A stretch of DNA of 64,000 bases from Archivesica marissinica (lineage: Eukaryota > Mollusca > Bivalvia > Venerida > Vesicomyidae). Numbering within the stretch: the stretch's first letter is position 1; the number at the start of each line of letters is the position of its first letter. The notes under the pieces are model-generated. The model made no database searches. It saw nothing but the letters and a program-made list of their open reading frames with translations, and was not told the origin of the DNA. The position numbers were made by a program, and so were the translations under genes. Positions 1 to 14,200 of this stretch are shown one piece after another. The stretch spans positions 8,571,728-8,635,727 of the forward strand of contig CM026403.1 in the NCBI GenBank assembly GCA_014843695.1, given 5' to 3'.

Positions 1-3000
1 CTAGATTGCTACACGAGTTACAGTAACCCCTCCATACGTGTTATTGAATGCTAGATTGCTACACGGGTTACAGTACCCCATCTGTACGTATTATTGAATG
101 CTAGATTGCTACACGGGTTACAGTACCCCATCTGTACGTATTATTGAATGCTAGATTGCTATACGAGTTACAGTACCCCCTCCAGACGTATTATTGAATG
201 CTAGATTGCTACACGGGTTACAGTATCCCATCCATACGTGTTATTAAATGCTAGATTGCTACACGGGTTACAGTACCCTCTCCATACGTATTATTGAATG
301 CTAGATTACTACACATGTTACAGTACCCCCTCCATACGTATTATTGAATGCTAGATTGCTACACGAGTTACAGTACCCAGTCTGTACGTATTATTGAATG
401 CTAGATTGTTACACAAGTTACAGTACTCCCTCTGTGCGTATTATTGAATGCTAGATTGCTACACGAGTTACAGTATCCAGTCTGTACGTATTATTGAATG
501 CTAGATTGTTACACGAGTTACAGTAACCCCTCTGTGCGTATTATTGAATGCTAGATTGCTATACGGGTTACAGTACCCCCTCTATACGTATTATTGAATG
601 CTAGATTGCTACACTAGTTAAGTACCCCCTCCATACGTGTTATTGAATGTTAGATTGCTACACGAGTTACAGTACCCTCTCTGTACGTATTATTGAATGC
701 TAGATTACTACACGGGTTACAGTACCCTCTCTGTACGTATTATTGAATGCTAAATTACTACACGGGTTACAGTACACTCTCTGTACGTGTTATTGAATGC
801 TAGATTGCTACACGGGTTACAGATCTCCCTCCATACGTATTATTGAATGCTAGATTACTACACGGGTTACAGTACCCCCTCTGTACATATTATTGAATGC
901 TAGATTGCTACACGAGTTACAGTACCCTCTCTGTACGTGTTATTGAATGCTAGATTGCTACACGGGTTACAGTACCCCCTCTGTACGTATTATTGAATGC
1001 TAGTTTACTACACGGGTTACAGTACCCTCTCTGTACGTATTATTGATTGCTAGATTACTACACGAGTTACAGTACACTCTCTGTACGTATTATTGAATGC
1101 TAGATTGCTAAACGGGTTACAGTACCCACTCTATACGTGTTATTGAATGCTAGATTGCTACACGGGTTACAGTACCCCCTCCATACATGTTATTGAATGC
1201 TAGATTGCTACACGGGTTACAGTACCCCCTCCATACGTGTTATTGAATGCTAGATTGCCACACGGGTTACAGTACCCTCTCTGTACGTATTATTGAATGC
1301 TAGATTGCTACACAGGTTACAGTACCCCCTCCATACGTATTATTGAATGCTAGATTACTACACGGGTTACAGTACCCCCTCCATACGTATTATTGAATGC
1401 TAGATTGCTACACGAGTTACAGTACTCCCTCCATACGTATTATTGAATGCTATATTGCTACACGGGTTACAGTACTCCCTCTGTGCGTGTTATTGAATGC
1501 TAGATTGCTACACGGGTTATAGTACCCCCTCCATACGTGTTATTGAATGCTAGATTGCTACACGGGTTACAGTACCCCCTCTGTACGTATTATTGAATGC
1601 TAGATTGCTACACGGGTTACAGTACCCCCTCCATACGTGTTATTGAATGCTAGATTTCTACACGGGTTACAGTACACCCTCCATACGTGTTATTGAATGC
1701 TAGATTGCTACACGAGTTACAGTAACCCCCCAATACGTGTTATTGAATGCTAGATTGCTACACGGGTTACAGTACCCCATCTGTACGTATTATTGAATGC
1801 TAGATTGCTACACTGGTTACAGTACCCCATCTGTACGTATTATTGAATGCTAGATTGCTATACGAGTTACAGTACCCCCTCCAGACGTATTATTGAATGC
1901 TAGATTGCTACACGGGTTACAGTATCCCATCCATACGTGTTATTAAATGCTAGATTGCTACACGGGTTACAGTACCCTCTCCATACGTATTATTGAATGC
2001 TAGATTACTACACATGTTACAGTACCCCCTCTGTACGTATTATTGTATGCTAGATTGCTACACGAGTTACAGTACACAGTCTGTACGTATTATTGTATGC
2101 TAGATTGTTACACGAGTTACAGTACCCCCTCTGTGCGTATTATTGAATGCTAGATTGCTACACGAGTTACAGTATCCAGTCTGTACGTATTATTGAATGC
2201 TAGATTGTTACACGAGTTACAGTACCCCCTCTGTGCGTATTATTGAATGCTAGATTGCTATACGGGTTACAGTACCCCCTCTATACGTATTATTGAATGC
2301 TAGATTGCTACACTAGTTAAGTACCCCCTCCATACGTGTTATTGAATGTTAGATTGCTACACGAGTTACAGTACCCTCTCTGTACGTATTATTGAATGCT
2401 AGATTACTACACGGGTTACAGTACCCTCTCTGTACGTATTATTGAATGCTAAATTACTACACGGGTTACAGTACACTCTCTGTACGTGTTATTGAATGCT
2501 AGATTGCTACACGGGTTACAGATCTCCCTCCATACGTATTATTGAATGCTAGATTACTACACGGGTTACAGTACCCCCTCTGTACATATTATTGAATGCT
2601 AGATTGCTACACGAGTTACAGTACCCTCTCTGTACGTGTTATTGAATGCTAGATTGCTACACGGGTTACAGTACCCCCTCTGTACGTATTATTGAATGCT
2701 AGATTACTACACGGGTTACAGTACCCTCTCTGTACGTATTATTGATTGCTTGATTACTACACGATTTACAGTACCCTCTGTACGTATTATTGAATGCTAG
2801 ATTGCTACACGAGTTACAGTACCCAGTCTGTACGTATTATTGAATGCTAGATTGCTACACAGGTTACAGTACCCTCTCTGTACGTATTATTGATTGCTAG
2901 ATTACTACACGAGTTACAGTACCCTCTCTGTACGTATTATTGAATGCTAGATTACTACACGTGTTACAGTACCCTCTCTGTACGTATTATTGAATGCTAG

Positions 3001-6000
3001 ATTACTACACGGGTTACAGTACTCTCTCTGTACGTATTATTGAATGCTAGATTACTACACGTGTTACAGTACCCTCTCTGTACATATTATTGAATGCTAG
3101 ATTGCTACACGTGTTACAGTACCCTCTCTGTACGTATTATTGAATGCTAGATTGCTACACAAGTTACAGTACCCTCTCTGTAGGTATTATTGATTGCTAG
3201 ATTACTACACGAGTTACAGTACCCTCTCTGTACGTATTATTGATTGCTAGATTACTTCACGAGTTACAGTACCCTCTCTGTACGTATTATTGACTGCTAG
3301 ATTGCTACACGAGTTACAGTACCCCCTCCATACGTGTTATTGAATGCTAGATTGCTACACGGGTTACAGTACCCTCTCTGTACGTATTATTGAATGCTAG
3401 ATTGCTACACAGGTTACAGTACCCCCTCCATACGTATTATTGAATGCTAGATTACTACACGGGTTACAGTACCCCCTCCATACGTATTATTGAATGCTAG
3501 ATTGCTACACGAGTTACAGTACTCCCTCCATACGTATTATTGAATGCTATATTGCTACACGGGTTACAGTACTCCCTCTGTGCGTGTTATTGAATGCTAG
3601 ATTGCTACACGGGTTATAGTACCCCCTCCATACGTGTTATTGAATGCTAGATTGCTACACGGGTTACAGTACCCCCTCTGTACGTATTATTGAATGCTAG
3701 ATTGCTACACGGGTTACAGTACCCCCTCCATACGTGTTATTGAATGCTAGATTGCTACACGGGTTACAGTACCCCCTCCATACGTGTTATTGAATGCTAG
3801 ATTGCCACACGGGTTACAGTATCCCATCCATATGTGTTATTGAATACTAGATTGCTAAACGGGTTACAGTACCCCCTCCATACGTGTTATTGAATGTTAG
3901 ATTTCTACACGGGTTACAGTACACCCTCCATACGTGTTATTGAATGCTAGATTGCTACACGAGTTACAGTAACCCCTCCATACGTGTTATTGAATGCTAG
4001 ATTGCTACACGGGTTACAGTACCCCATCTGTACGTATTATTGAATGCTAGATTGCTACACGGGTTACAGTACCCATCTGTACGTATTATTGAATGCTAGA
4101 TTGCTATACGAGTTACAGTACCCTCTCTGTACGTGTTTTTGTGCTAGATTGCTACACGGGTTACAGTACCCCCTCTGTACGTATTATTGAATGCTAGATT
4201 ACTACACGGGTTACAGTACCCTCTCTGTACGTATTATTGAATGCTAGATTACTACACGTGTTACAGTACCCTCTCTGTACGTATTATTGAATGCTAGATT
4301 ACTACACGTGTTACAGTACCCTCTCTGTACATATTATTGAATGCTAGATTGCTACACGTGTTACAGTACCCTCTCTGTACGTATTATTGAATGCTAGATT
4401 GCTACACAAGTTACAGTACCCTCTCTGTAGGTATTATTGATTGCTAGATTACTACACGAGTTACAGTACCCTCTCTGTACGTATTATTGATTGCTAGATT
4501 ACTTCACGAGTTACAGTACCCTCTCTGTACGTATTATTGACTGCTAGATTGCTACACGAGTTACAGTACCCCCTCCATACGTGTTATTGAATGCTAGATT
4601 GCTACACGGGTTACAGTACCCTCTCTGTACGTATTATTGAATGCTAGATTGCTACACAGGTTACAGTACCCCCTCCATACGTATTATTGAATGCTAGATT
4701 ACTACACGGGTTACAGTACCCCCACCATACGTATTATTGAATGCTAGATTGCTACACGAGTTACAGTACTCCCTCCATACGTATTATTGAATGCTATATT
4801 GCTACACGGGTTACAGTACTCCCTCTGTGCGTGTTATTGAATGCTAGATTGCTACACGGGTTATAGTACCCCCTCCATACGTGTTATTGAATGCTAGATT
4901 GCTACACGGGTTACAGTACCCCCTCTGTACGTATTATTGAATGCTAGATTGCTACACGGGTTACAGTACCCCCTCCATACGTGTTATTGAATGCTAGATT
5001 GCTACACGGGTTACAGTACCCCCTCCATACGTGTTATTGAATGCTAGATTGCCACACGGGTTACAGTATCCCATCCATACGTGTTATTGAATACTAGATT
5101 GCTAAACGGGTTACAGTACCCCCTCCATACGTGTTATTGAATGTTAGATTTCTACACGGGTTACAGTACACCCTCCATACGTGTTATTGAATGCTAGATT
5201 GCTACACGAGTTACAGTAACCCCTCCATACGTGTTATTGAATGCTAGATTGCTACACGGGTTACAGTACCCCATCTGTACGTATTATTGAATGCTAGATT
5301 GCTACACGGGTTACAGTACCCCCTCTGTACGTATTATTGAATGCTAGATTGCTACACGAGTTACAGTACCCCCTCCATACGTGTTATTGAATACTAGATT
5401 GCTAAACGGGTTACAGTACCCCCTCCATACGTGTTATTGAATGTTAGATTTCTACACGGGTTACAGTACACCCTCCATACGTGTTATTGAATGCTAGATT
5501 GCTACACGAGTTACAGTAACCCCTCCATACGTGTTATTGAATGCTAGATTGCTACACGGGTTACAGTACCCCATCTGTACGTATTATTGAATGCTAGATT
5601 GCTACACGGGTTACAGTACCCCATCTGTACGTATTATTGAATGCTAGATTGCTATACGAGTTACAGTACCCCCTCCAGACGTATTATTGAATGCTAGATT
5701 GCTACACGGGTTACAGTATCCCATCCATATGTGTTATTAAATGCTAGATTGCTACACGCGTTACAGTACCCTCTCCATACGTATTATTGAATGCTAGATT
5801 ACTACACATGTTACAGTACCCCTCTGTACGTATTATTGAATGCTAGATTGCTACACGAGTTACAGTACCCAGTCTGTACGTATTATTGAATGCTAGATTG
5901 TTACACGAGTTACAGTACTCCCTCTGTGCGTATTATTGAATGCTAGATTGCTACACGAGTTACAGTATCCAGTCTGCTGTACGTATTATTGAATGCTAGA

Positions 6001-9000
6001 ATGTTACACGAGTTACAGTACCCCCTCTGTGCGTATTATTGAATGCTAGATTGCTATACGGGTTACAGTACCCCCTCTATACGTATTATTGAATGCTAGA
6101 TTGCTACACTAGTTAAGTACCCCCTCCATACGTGTTATTGAATGTTAGATTGCTACACGAGTTATAGTACCCTCTCTGTACGTATTATTGAATGCTAGAT
6201 TACTACACGGGTTACAGTACCCTCTCTGTACGTATTATTGAATGCTAAATTACTACACGGGTTACAGTACACTCTCTGTACGTGTTATTGAATGCTAGAT
6301 TGCTACACGGGTTACAGATCTCCCTCCATACGTATTATTGAATGCTAGATTACTACACGGGTTACAGTACCCCCTCTGTACATATTATTGAATGCTAGAT
6401 TGCTACACGAGTTACAGTACCCTCTCTGTACGTGTTTTTGAATGCTAGATTGCTACACGGGTTACAGTACCCCCTCTGTACGTATTATTGAATGCTAGAT
6501 TACTACACGGGTTACAGTACCCTCTCTGTACGTATTATTGAATGCTAGATTACTACACGAGTTACAGTACCCTCTGTACGTATTATTGAATGCTAGATTG
6601 CTACACGGGTTACAGTACCCTCTCTGTACGTATTATTGAATGCTAGATTGCTACACGGGTTACAGTACCCTCTCTGTACATATTATTGAATGCTAGATTG
6701 CTACACGGGTTACAGTACCCTCTCTGTACGTATTATTGAATGCTAGATTGCTACACGAGTTACAGTACCCTCTCTGTACGTATTATTGATTGCTAGATTA
6801 CTACACGAGTTACAGTACCCTCTCTGTACGTATTATTGAATGCTAGATTACTACACGAGTTACAGTACCCTCTCTGTACGTATTATTGAATGCTAGATTG
6901 CTACACGGGTTACAGTACCCCCTCTGTACGTATTATTGAATGCTAGATTGCTACACGGGTTACAGTACCCTCTCTGTACGTATTATTGAATGCTAGATTG
7001 CTACACGGGTTACAGTACCCCCTCTGTACGTATTATTGAATGCTAGATTACTACACGGGTTACAGTACCCCCTCCATACGTATTATTGAATGCTAGATTG
7101 CTACACGAGTTACAGTACCCCCTCCATACGTATTATTGAATGCTATATTGCTACACGGGTTACAGTACTCCCTCTGTGCGTGTTATTGAATGCTAGATTG
7201 CTACACGGGTTATAGTACCCCCTCCATACGTGTTATTGAATGCTAGATTGCTACACGGGTTACAGTACCCCCTCTGTACGTATTATTGAATGCTAGATTG
7301 CTACACGGGTTACAGTACCCCCTCCATACGTGTTATTGAATGCTAGATTGCTACACGGGTTACAGTACCCCCTCCATACGTGTTATTGAATGCTAGATTG
7401 CCACACGGGTTACAGTATCCCATCCATATGTGTTATTGAATACTAGATTGCTAAACGGGTTACAGTACCCCCTCCATACGTGTTATTGAATGTTAGATTT
7501 CTACACGGGTTACAGTCACCCTCCATACGTGTTTTGAATGCTAGATTGCTCACGAGTTACAGTACCCTCCATACGTGTTATTGAATGCTAGATTGCTACA
7601 CGGGTTACAGTACCCCATCTGTACGTATTATTGAATGCTAGATTGCTACACGGGTTACAGTACCCCATCTGTACGTATTATTGAATGCTAGATTGCTATA
7701 CGAGTTACAGTACCCCCTCCAGACGTATTATTGAATGCTAGATTGCTACACGGGTTACAGTATCCCATCCATACGTGTTATTAAATGCTAGATTGCTACA
7801 CGGGTTACAGTACCCTCTCCATACGTATTATTGAATGCTAGATTACTACACATGTTACAGTACCCCCTCTGTACGTATTATTGAATGCTAGATTGCTACA
7901 CGAGTTACAGTACCCAGTCTGTGCGTATTATTGAATGCTAGATTGCTACACGAGTTACAGTATCCAGTCTGTACGTATTATTGAATGCTAGATTGTTACA
8001 CGAGTTACAGTAACCCCTCTGTGCGTATTATTGAATGCTAGATTGCTATACGGGTTACAGTACCCCCTCTATACGTATTATTGAATGCTAGATTGCTACA
8101 CTAGTTAAGTACCCCCTCCATACGTGTTATTGAATGTTAGATTGCTACACGAGTTACAGTACCCTCTCTGTACGTATTATTGAATGCTAGATTACTACAC
8201 GGGTTACAGTACCCTCTCTGTACGTATTATTGAATGCTAAATTACTACACGGGTTACAGTACACTCTCTGTACGTGTTATTGAATGCTAGATTGCTACAC
8301 GGGTTACAGTTCTCCCTCCATACGTATTATTGAATGCTAGATTACTACACGGGTTACAGTACCCCCTCTGTACGTATTATTGAATGCTAGATTGCTACAC
8401 GAGTTACAGTACCCTCTCTGTACGTGTTATGAATGCTAGATTGCTACACGGGTTACAGTACCCCCTCTGTACGTATTATTGAATGCTAGTTTACTACACG
8501 GTTACAGTACCCTCTCTGTACGTATTATTGATTGCTAGATTACACACAGTTACAGTACACTCTCTGTACGTATTATTGAATGCTAGATTGCTAAACGGGT
8601 TACAGTACCCACTCTATACGTATTATTGAATGCTAGATTACTACACGTGTTACAGTAACCTCTCTGTACATATTATTGAATGCTAGATTGCTACACGGGT
8701 TACAGTACCCTCTCTGTAGGTATTATTGAATGCTAGATTACTACACGAGTTACAGTACCCTCTCTGTACGTATTATTGATTGCTAGATTACTACACGAGT
8801 TACAGTACCCTCTCTGTACGTATTATTGAATGCTAGATTGCTACACGAGTTACAGTACCCCCTCCATACGTGTTATTGAATGCTAGATTGCTACACGGGT
8901 TACAGTACCCTCTCTGTACGTATTATTGAATGCTAGATTGCTACACAGGTTACAGTACCCCCTCCATACGTATTATTGAATGCTAGATTACTACACGGGT

Positions 9001-9139
9001 TACAGTACCCCCTCCATACGTATTATTGAATGCTAGATTGCTACACGAGTTACAGTACTCCTTCCATACGTATTATTGAATGCTATATTGCTACACGGGT
9101 TACAGTACTCCCTCTGTGCGTGTTATTGAATGCTAGATT
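1..9139. repeat. 50-bp minisatellite/satellite array, about 183 copies
   Basis: A head-to-tail 50-bp unit beginning 'ctagattgctacac' and ending 'ttattgaatg' fills the left edge of the window without interruption. Units differ at a few recurrent positions (cgggtt/cgagtt, ctccatac/ctctgtac, cgtatt/cgtgtt). Rare diagnostic variants recur in blocks, for example the one-base-deleted 'ctagttaagtac' near 614, 2314, 6106 and 8101, so the array has a longer, irregular higher-order structure. It runs into the N gap on the right and beyond the window on the left. No gene is seen inside it. By position it lies in or beyond the intron after exon 8 of the minus-strand BAIAP3-like gene. Confidence 0.97.
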
Positions 9140-10139
9140 NNNNNNNNNNNNNNNNNNNNNNNNNNNNNNNNNNNNNNNNNNNNNNNNNNNNNNNNNNNNN
9201 NNNNNNNNNNNNNNNNNNNNNNNNNNNNNNNNNNNNNNNNNNNNNNNNNNNNNNNNNNNNNNNNNNNNNNNNNNNNNNNNNNNNNNNNNNNNNNNNNNNN
9301 NNNNNNNNNNNNNNNNNNNNNNNNNNNNNNNNNNNNNNNNNNNNNNNNNNNNNNNNNNNNNNNNNNNNNNNNNNNNNNNNNNNNNNNNNNNNNNNNNNNN
9401 NNNNNNNNNNNNNNNNNNNNNNNNNNNNNNNNNNNNNNNNNNNNNNNNNNNNNNNNNNNNNNNNNNNNNNNNNNNNNNNNNNNNNNNNNNNNNNNNNNNN
9501 NNNNNNNNNNNNNNNNNNNNNNNNNNNNNNNNNNNNNNNNNNNNNNNNNNNNNNNNNNNNNNNNNNNNNNNNNNNNNNNNNNNNNNNNNNNNNNNNNNNN
9601 NNNNNNNNNNNNNNNNNNNNNNNNNNNNNNNNNNNNNNNNNNNNNNNNNNNNNNNNNNNNNNNNNNNNNNNNNNNNNNNNNNNNNNNNNNNNNNNNNNNN
9701 NNNNNNNNNNNNNNNNNNNNNNNNNNNNNNNNNNNNNNNNNNNNNNNNNNNNNNNNNNNNNNNNNNNNNNNNNNNNNNNNNNNNNNNNNNNNNNNNNNNN
9801 NNNNNNNNNNNNNNNNNNNNNNNNNNNNNNNNNNNNNNNNNNNNNNNNNNNNNNNNNNNNNNNNNNNNNNNNNNNNNNNNNNNNNNNNNNNNNNNNNNNN
9901 NNNNNNNNNNNNNNNNNNNNNNNNNNNNNNNNNNNNNNNNNNNNNNNNNNNNNNNNNNNNNNNNNNNNNNNNNNNNNNNNNNNNNNNNNNNNNNNNNNNN
10001 NNNNNNNNNNNNNNNNNNNNNNNNNNNNNNNNNNNNNNNNNNNNNNNNNNNNNNNNNNNNNNNNNNNNNNNNNNNNNNNNNNNNNNNNNNNNNNNNNNNN
10101 NNNNNNNNNNNNNNNNNNNNNNNNNNNNNNNNNNNNNNN
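9140..10139. other. Assembly gap (exactly 1,000 N)
   Basis: One thousand Ns join the 50-bp array to a different 30-bp array. The round number suggests a scaffolding placeholder, so the true distance and content are unknown. The next exons of the minus-strand gene could lie here. Confidence 0.99.
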
Positions 10140-10392
10140 GATCAGTATGGCAGAATCATTATTGACATAGATCAGTATGGCAGAATCATTATTGACATAG
10201 ATCAGTATGGCAGAATCATTATTGACATAGATCAGTATGGCAGAATCATTATTGACATAGATCAGTATGGCAGAATCATTATTGACATAGATCAGTATGG
10301 CAGAATCATTATTGACATAGATCAGTATGGCAGAATCATTATTGACATAGATCAGTATGGCAGAATCATTATTGACATAGATCAGTATGGCA
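10140..10392. repeat. 30-bp minisatellite, about 8.4 perfect copies
   Basis: The unit 'gatcagtatggcagaatcat' plus 'tattgacata' repeats without a mismatch up to the right end, where it stops in 'gatcagtatggca'. The unit is a multiple of three and has no stop in one frame on each strand, so it creates artificial ORFs that also run through the Ns. The perfect identity suggests very recent expansion, or a collapsed longer array at the gap edge. Confidence 0.97.
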
Positions 10393-10490
10393 TTCAAAGA
10401 TTTCTGAGCATGATCAACACTCTTTACATTCTAAACACAATTTCCTGTGTATTCTAAGTATGGAAGTAAGACATATACATTACTTTTGCA

Positions 10491-10573
10491 CATACTTCCC
10501 GATTCGAGGATGGAACCCGGGTTGCATTGATGAGAAGCGAGCGCGCTAACCACTGCGCTAATCGGACAGCCAG
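10491..10573 (-). mobile_element. tRNA-like head of a type-B SINE (fragment)
   Basis: Read on the minus strand, the segment begins with 'gctgtccgattagcgcagtg', has an A-box-like 'tagcgcagtggtt' and a B-box-like 'gggttccatcct', and matches the heads of the fuller copies at 29918-30161, 31194-31436 and 49247-49478. The body and tail are absent. Confidence 0.8.
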
Positions 10574-11172
10574 TATCTAAAACATACTTGTAAAGCCACC
10601 GTTTTCGTTCTTTACAGAACTCATTTATCTATCAAATGATGGCGGTAAACTTCTATCTGGCCTTCATATACAGGAAAAAATCAAGAATGAACAAAATTAA
10701 CAAATTTTCGGAGATTTGATAGTCATGGCCCAGGCTACATGGGGAATGGATACCGGCGCAGTTTTTGTGCGACCTATATTTGCCGAACTGGAGCTATGAT
10801 GGGACGGATAAGCTCAGATAATTTTCGGAAAATGCACGTAAATATTAAATATTTTTAAATTTGAGACTTCATTTAGTCGCGAATATTAGCCAACATAATA
10901 CCATAGTGAATAATACTTAATCTGCATTACATTAAACCCACCGGAAGCACCATGGCTTACTTCGAATGAGCTACCCACCATGATACTCTAGGGAGCAGGT
11001 GATTAGATATAGTAATTATTGTCTTCTATCTAAGATTTTCTATAATTGAGTTATTCAGGCTTGTATGAAGATCTGCCGCCAATTCATAACTGGACTTAAT
11101 TTTTGTGGAACTACCATTTGTAAATTATGCACCTTTCTGGATATTTATTTATAAACAAATACTGTTACTTAC
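10574..11172. other. Intron-like sequence after exon 8, nothing recognised
   Basis: About 600 bp of AT-rich single-copy-looking DNA lies downstream (minus strand) of the exon 8 donor. I looked for the next BAIAP3/UNC13D exon here and found no open stretch with splice sites and family similarity. Confidence 0.5.
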
Positions 11173-11271
11173 TGCAGGATTGGCGGCGGGGTTCTTGTAG
11201 GTGTAATGTAGGAACTGACGATAAGCTTGATAGTAATCCTCACAGGAGAAGTGACACACCTCATCCAAATC
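11173..11271 (-). CDS. BAIAP3-like: BAIAP3/UNC13D-like gene, exon 8 (linker after C2A)
   Basis: On the minus strand this is a 99-nt, 33-codon phase 0-0 exon. It has acceptor ...TTGTTTGTTTAG before GATTTGGATG and donor CCTGCA|GTAAGTAAC. It encodes DLDEVCHFSCEDYY followed by QAYRQFLHYTYKN and a short PAANPA end. In this family the segment after the first C2 domain carries a YxxaxxxLL-type helix leading to the MUN region, and this peptide has that character. It joins exon 7 (ends AAACAG, phase 0) in frame. The acceptor lies exactly at the edge of the 51/55-bp satellite, whose every unit repeats this acceptor and exon start. No further exon is found to the left before the gap. Confidence 0.8.
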
Positions 11272-14200
11272 CTAAACAAACAAACAAACAAGACATTGCA
11301 ACAGTAGAAGTGACACACATCATCCAAATCCTAAACAAACAAACAAGACATTGCAACAGTAGAAGTGATACACCTCATCCAAATCCTAAACAAACAAACA
11401 AGACATTGCAACAGTAGAAGTGATACACCTCATCCAAATCCTAAACAAACAAACAAGAGATTGCAACAGTAGAAGTGACACACCTCATCCAAATCCTAAA
11501 CAAACAAACAAGAGATTGCAACAGTAGAAGTGATACACCACATCCAAATCCTAAACAAACAAACAAGAGATTGCAACAGTAGAAGTGACACACCTCATCC
11601 AAATCCTAAACAAACAAACAAGACATTGCAACAGTAGAAGTGATACACCTCATGCAAATCCTAAACAAACAAGACATTGCAACAGTAGAAGTGATACACC
11701 TCATCCAAATCCTAAACAAACAAACAAGACATTGCAACAGTAGAAGTGATACACCACATCCAAATCCTAAACAAACAAGACATTGCAACAGTAGAAGTGA
11801 CACACCACATCCAAATACTAAACAAACAAGAGACTGCAACAGTAGAAGTGATACACCTCATCCAAATCCTAAACAAACAAGAGACTGCAACAGTAGAAGT
11901 GATACACCTCATCCAAATCCTAAACAAACAAGAGACTGCAACAGTAGAAGTGACACACCTCACCCAAATCCTAAACAAACAAACAAGAGATTGCAACAGT
12001 AGAAGTGATACACCTCATCCAAATCCTAAACAAACAAGATATTGCAACAGTAGAAGTGATACACCTCATCCAAATCCTAAACAAACAAACAAGAGATTGC
12101 AACAGTAGAAGTGATACACCTCATCCAAATCCTAAACAAACAAGACATTGCAACATTAGAAGTGATACACCTCATCCAAATCCTAAACAAACAAACAAGA
12201 GATTGCAACAGTAGAAGTGACACACATCATCCAAATCCTAAACAAACAAACAAGACATTGCAACAGTAGAAGTGATACACCTCATCCAAATCCTAAACAA
12301 ACAAACAAGACATTGCAACAGTAGAAGTGATACACCTCATCCAAATCCTAAACAAACAAACAAGACATTGCAACAGTAGAAGTGACACACCTCACCTAAA
12401 TCCTAAACAAACAAGAGATTGCAACAGTAGAAGTGATACACCTCATCCAAATCCTAAACAAACAAGAGATTGCAACAGTAGAAGTGATACACCTCATCCA
12501 AATCCTAAACAAACAAGATATTGCAACAGTAGAAGTGACACACCTCATCCAAATCCTAAACAAACAAACAAGAGATTGCAACAGTAGAAGTGATACACCT
12601 CATCCAAATCCTAAACAAACAAACAAGACATTGCAACAGTAGAAGTGATACACCTCATCCAAATCCTAAACAAACAAACAAACAAACAAGACATTGCAAC
12701 AGTAGAAGTGGCACACCTCATCCAAATCCTAAACAAACAAACAAGACATTGCAACAGTAGAAGTGATACACCTCATCCAAATCCTAAACAAACAAACAAG
12801 ACATTGCAACAGTAGAAGTGACACACCTCACCCAAATCCTAAACAAACAAGAGATTGCAACAGTAGAAGTGATACACCTCATCCAAATCCTAAACAAACA
12901 AGAGATTGCAACAGTAGAAGTGATACACCTCATCCAAATCCTAAACAAACAAACAAGACATTGCAACAGTAGAAGTGACACACCTCACCCAAATCCTAAA
13001 CAAACAAGAGATTGCAACAGTAGAAGTGATACACCTCATCCAAATCCTAAACAAACAAGAGATTGCAACAGTAGAAGTGATACACCTCATCCAAATCCTA
13101 AACAAACAAGATATTGCAACAGTAGAAGTGACACACCTCATCCAAATCCTAAACAAACAAACAAGACATTGCAACAGTAGAAGTGATACACCTCATACAA
13201 ATCCTAAACAAACAAACAAGAGATTGCAACAGTAGAAGTGATACACCTCATCCAAATCCTAAACAAACAAGAGACTGCAACAGTAGAAGTGACACACCTC
13301 ACCCAAATCCTAAACAAACAAACAAGAGATTGCAACAGTAGAAGTGATACACCTCATCCAAATCCTAAACAAACAAGAGACTGCAACAGTAGAAGTGACA
13401 CACCTCACCCAAATCCTAAACAAACAAACAAGAGATTGCAACAGTAGAAGTGATACACCTCATCCAAATCCTAAACAAACAAACAAGAGATTGCAACAGT
13501 AGAAGTGACACACCTCACCCAAATCCTAAACAAACAAACAAGAGACTGCAACAGTAGAAGTGATACACCTCACCCAAATCCTAAACAAACAAACAAGAGA
13601 TTGCAACAGTAGAAGTGATACACCACATCCAAATCCTAAACAAACAAACAAGAGATTGCAACAGTAGAAGTGATACACCTCATCCAAATCCTAAACAAAC
13701 AAACAAGAGAGTGCAACAGTAGAAGTGATACACCTCATCCAAATCCTAAACAAACAAACAAGAGAGTGCAACAGTAGAAGTGATACACCTCATCCAAATC
13801 CTAAACAAACAAACAAGAGAGTGCAACAGTAGAAGTGATACACCTCATCCAAATCCTAAACAAACAAACAAGAGATTGCAACAGTAGAAGTGACACACCT
13901 CACCCAAATCCTAAACAAACAAACAAGAGACTGCAACAGTAGAAGTGATACACCTCATCCAAATCCTAAACAAACAAACAAGAGATTGCAACAGTAGAAG
14001 TGATACACCTCATCCAAATCCTAAACAAACAAACAAGAGATTGCAACAGTAGAAGTGATACACCTCATCCAAATCCTAAACAAACAAACAAGAGAGTGCA
14101 ACAGTAGAAGTGATACACCACATCCAAATCCTAAACAAACAAACAAGAGATTGCAACAGTAGAAGTGATACACCTCATCCAAATCCTAAACAAACAAGAG

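Noticed and set aside
9030..10457. ORFs spanning the N gap
   Set aside because: They exist only because N codons are not read as stops and the flanking satellites lack stops in one frame.
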